A DNA stretch of 64,000 nucleotides from Paenibacillus sp. SYP-B3998 (GTDB lineage: Bacteria; Bacillota; Bacilli; Paenibacillales; NBRC-103111), in contig NZ_JAAIKC010000004.1 in assembly GCF_010820665.1 (NCBI RefSeq), positions 124,001 through 188,000 on the forward strand. The letters are read 5' to 3'. Within the stretch, counting starts at the first letter, position 1. Every line of letters begins with the position of its first letter. The notes beneath the pieces were generated by a model. That model had not been told where the DNA came from and ran no database searches. It saw only the letters and a list, made by a program, of their open reading frames with translations. The position numbers and the translations under genes are program-made. Below, one piece after another: positions 62,022 to 64,000 of the stretch.

Positions 62022-64000
62022 ATGAAACGAAGAGGATTCGTTCCTATTGTGGGTATCTTTATTATTTTGTTGGAGTTGTCCACAGGCGCAGCTCATGCTG
62101 CAGGTTTGGAAGTAAAAACGAATGGTAATGAAGAAAAGCAGGTAACGGTTGTTTCTATACCTGCCTTGTCGTTTCAAGAGCTGCAGCCTAATCAGTTGGC
62201 GGCTCTTCCTAATCTGAGGCGTTTAACGGAACATAGCGCCATTGGCGCTATGAATATCCGCACATCGAACAGAGCGATGCAAGATGTCTACGTTACGCTT
62301 GGAGCAGGAGCTTCTGCTATAGGAGTCTCCAAAGCTCAGGCTTTTGATTCGCAGGAAAGCAGGGAAGGCGTTCAAGCTTCGCAGCTTTTACGGCGTTATT
62401 TAGGGTATTCAGAGCACGATCAGCCCTTTCAAAATGAAGGGCAGTTAGTTGTTCCTGACATCACAATGCTGCAAGGGGTAAATGTAAATCAATCAGCAGA
62501 TGCCGTGCCAGGTGCTTTAGGTGACGTGTTAAAGGAGCATCATATCCATCGAGTCGCACTGGGCAGCAGTGATCTGGGCCTATCCAACGTAGAAGAGAAA
62601 AAACTAAGAAGATTTGGCGCTCAAATGTTGATGGATTCGCAAGGCATTGTGGATAAAGGAGCTATTGGTGAGGCAACGAAGGTAGTTGCTGTGGATAGAC
62701 CGTTTGGTGTGAAGACGGATTATACACAGTTGCTGACTTTATGGAATCGAGAGATGATTGGTCAGAAAAGCATAGTTCTTATTGAACTAGGTGACCTGTA
62801 TAGACTTTACGCAGATCAAGAGCACTACAGTGCTGCCCGTTTTCAAGAGCTTAAAGAGCATGTCTTGCAAGAGATGGATGAATGGATAGGACTTATAGCA
62901 GCCCGTATGACGTCACAAAATAGTCTCTGGATCTTTTCACCTGAAGTACATGGACAAGCAGCAAAAGCAAAATCCTATTTATCCCCAACCCTTCATTATT
63001 ATTCTGAAAGTAAGGAAAGCTTATTAGTTTCGGAATCAACTCGCAGGTTGGGTGTCGTAACAGCGCAAGATTTTACGGTAACCTTGTTAAGAGAGTTCAA
63101 TGTACCTGCTTTGGGCGGCATGATTGGACTGCCAATTACATCTAAGCAAACCGAGCAAGCATTGGTATCGCTGCTTCATGATGAAGCGAATATGCAGACC
63201 GTTTATCGGATCCGCCCGCTACTGCTCTATCCCTTTGTTACTTTTGAGATTATCGTCTTACTTACAAGCCTGTTGTATGTTTTGTTTATAAAAAGAGGAG
63301 AAGATTCCATTGCATCTAATGGATGGATAGCAAGATGGAAGCGGCACTGGAGGCGCAGTGTACGTATGCTGCTTTTATCTGTATTAACCGCTCCCGTCAT
63401 AATGCTTTTATTAGGATGGCTAGTTGCGCCATTGACATCAAACTTAGGGGTACAAGCAGCTATTGCAGGGATCGTTATTTTATTCGTAATAGGTGCCTTA
63501 CTGTTGGCTGTGAGCATAGAGAAATGGCGTTTATCTTCAGCGATGCTCTGGCTTGGATGTGGAACTGCCGGGATCATCGCCATGGATGGCAGTACGGGCG
63601 CGCATGCTATGAAATATTCCGCATTGGGCTATGATCCGATGATAGGCGCTCGCTACTATGGGATCGGCAATGAGTGCATGGGCGTTCTCATCGGCGCTCT
63701 TGTCCTAGGGGTGACGGCGGCCTTTCAGCGACGTTATGATTCAGCGCCTGCCCGCGCGGCCAGCGGGCTTGATGAGGCGGCTCCGCGTAAGCATACGCTC
63801 GCGGAGCTGGAAACAGCTGCCGCGGCCGAGGCCCAAGCAGCAGCAGCTAAGCCTTCGCGCACCGCAGCGCTGTTGGCGTGCGCAGCGTTCTTGCTCGTGA
63901 CGGTGTGCTTAGCCGCACCGTCCTTGGGCGCGAATGCGGGCGGCGCGCTCAGCGCCGTAGTCGCCTTCGGCGTAGCCGGCGTGCGCTGCTTCGCCGGTGA
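62022..64000 (+). CDS. Large membrane protein with phosphatase-like outer domain, 5' part
   Basis: The frame is open to the right edge, giving 659 visible residues. A signal peptide (residues 1-26, AHA end) leads an outside domain of about 375 residues; PNLRRLTEHSAIGAMNIRTS near residue 65-84 and later FNVPALGGMIGLPI recall an alkaline-phosphatase-like fold, but no full metal set was confirmed. From residue about 403 there are several membrane helices (YPFVTFEIIVLLTSLLYVLF, MLLLSVLTAPVIMLLLGWLV). A soluble Ala/Glu-rich insert lies at about residues 580-620, in a G+C-rich stretch. The role is unknown. AGGGA precedes the ATG. Confidence 0.75.
   Translation, partial: MKRRGFVPIVGIFIILLELSTGAAHAAGLEVKTNGNEEKQVTVVSIPALSFQELQPNQLAALPNLRRLTEHSAIGAMNIRTSNRAMQDVYVTLGAGASAIGVSKAQAFDSQESREGVQASQLLRRYLGYSEHDQPFQNEGQLVVPDITMLQGVNVNQSADAVPGALGDVLKEHHIHRVALGSSDLGLSNVEEKKLRRFGAQMLMDSQGIVDKGAIGEATKVVAVDRPFGVKTDYTQLLTLWNREMIGQKSIVLIELGDLYRLYADQEHYSAARFQELKEHVLQEMDEWIGLIAARMTSQNSLWIFSPEVHGQAAKAKSYLSPTLHYYSESKESLLVSESTRRLGVVTAQDFTVTLLREFNVPALGGMIGLPITSKQTEQALVSLLHDEANMQTVYRIRPLLLYPFVTFEIIVLLTSLLYVLFIKRGEDSIASNGWIARWKRHWRRSVRMLLLSVLTAPVIMLLLGWLVAPLTSNLGVQAAIAGIVILFVIGALLLAVSIEKWRLSSAMLWLGCGTAGIIAMDGSTGAHAMKYSALGYDPMIGARYYGIGNECMGVLIGALVLGVTAAFQRRYDSAPARAASGLDEAAPRKHTLAELETAAAAEAQAAAAKPSRTAALLACAAFLLVTVCLAAPSLGANAGGALSAVVAFGVAGVRCFAG

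Noticed and set aside
61797-62177. 126-codon minus-strand frame over the DnaA-box cluster
   Set aside because: It runs antisense to the start of the membrane-protein gene and has no ribosome site.

Overview
The window looks like chromosome from an endospore-forming, low-to-moderate G+C Bacillota bacterium close to Paenibacillus. The main reasons are a spore germinant-receptor operon, an SspH-type spore protein, a YjcZ-like miniprotein, non-homologous end-joining genes beside spore genes, leucine T-box leaders, many TTG/GTG starts behind strong AGGAGG-type ribosome sites, and B. subtilis-like sigma-A promoters and Fur, MntR and ArsR sites. No rRNA, tRNA, insertion sequence, prophage or CRISPR array was found. 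Most of the region reads as ordinary core and accessory chromosome.

Layout. 1-6.5 kb: the end of helD, a YjcZ-like miniprotein, and a five-gene unit (secreted protein, ABC exporter, histidine kinase, OmpR-type regulator) preceded by five direct repeats at an exact 11-bp period. 6.5-16.4 kb: small proteins, an MgtC protein, a Fur-controlled flavodoxin with an unknown partner, a TrmB regulator with an HD hydrolase, a FadR-type regulator with a CynX-type transporter, DUF2935 and DUF445. 16.4-25.5 kb: an SsuBCA-like sulfonate transporter, a bactofilin/M23 peptidase pair, a YCF48-like lipoprotein, a glycolipid glucosyltransferase, thymidine kinase and an HD phosphohydrolase. 25.8-32.1 kb: gltBD (glutamate synthase). 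32.3-36.9 kb: a DesK/NarL-type two-component system divergent from a second ABC exporter, with a five-fold TGAC array between them. 36.9-39.2 kb: a HAD phosphatase and a second bactofilin/M23 pair. 39.3-43.8 kb: the ger operon, including a small extra membrane protein. 44.0-56.2 kb: cardiolipin synthase, a LigD-type polymerase, a nitroreductase, mntABCD-like manganese transport, arsRBC, a LigD-type ligase, ku, a 60-residue protein and sspH. 56.3-64 kb: tsaE-tsaB-rimI-tsaD (tRNA t6A synthesis), leuA behind two tandem leucine T-boxes, a DnaA-box cluster, and the start of a large membrane protein.

How the parts work together. Two complete sensor/ABC-exporter circuits each carry a periodic repeat array that can be read as the regulator-binding platform. 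Metal control is visible three times (Fur boxes at the flavodoxin, MntR-like boxes at the manganese transporter, an ArsR dyad at arsRBC). The end-joining genes are split: polymerase and ligase are separate genes on either side of the manganese and arsenic operons, with ku beside a spore-protein gene. The strongest unexpected signals are non-coding: the 11-bp array at 1645-1705, the TGAC array at 34875-34926, and the cluster of DnaA boxes at 61707-61902 downstream of leuA. All product names rest on recognition of motifs in the sequence; no database search was possible.
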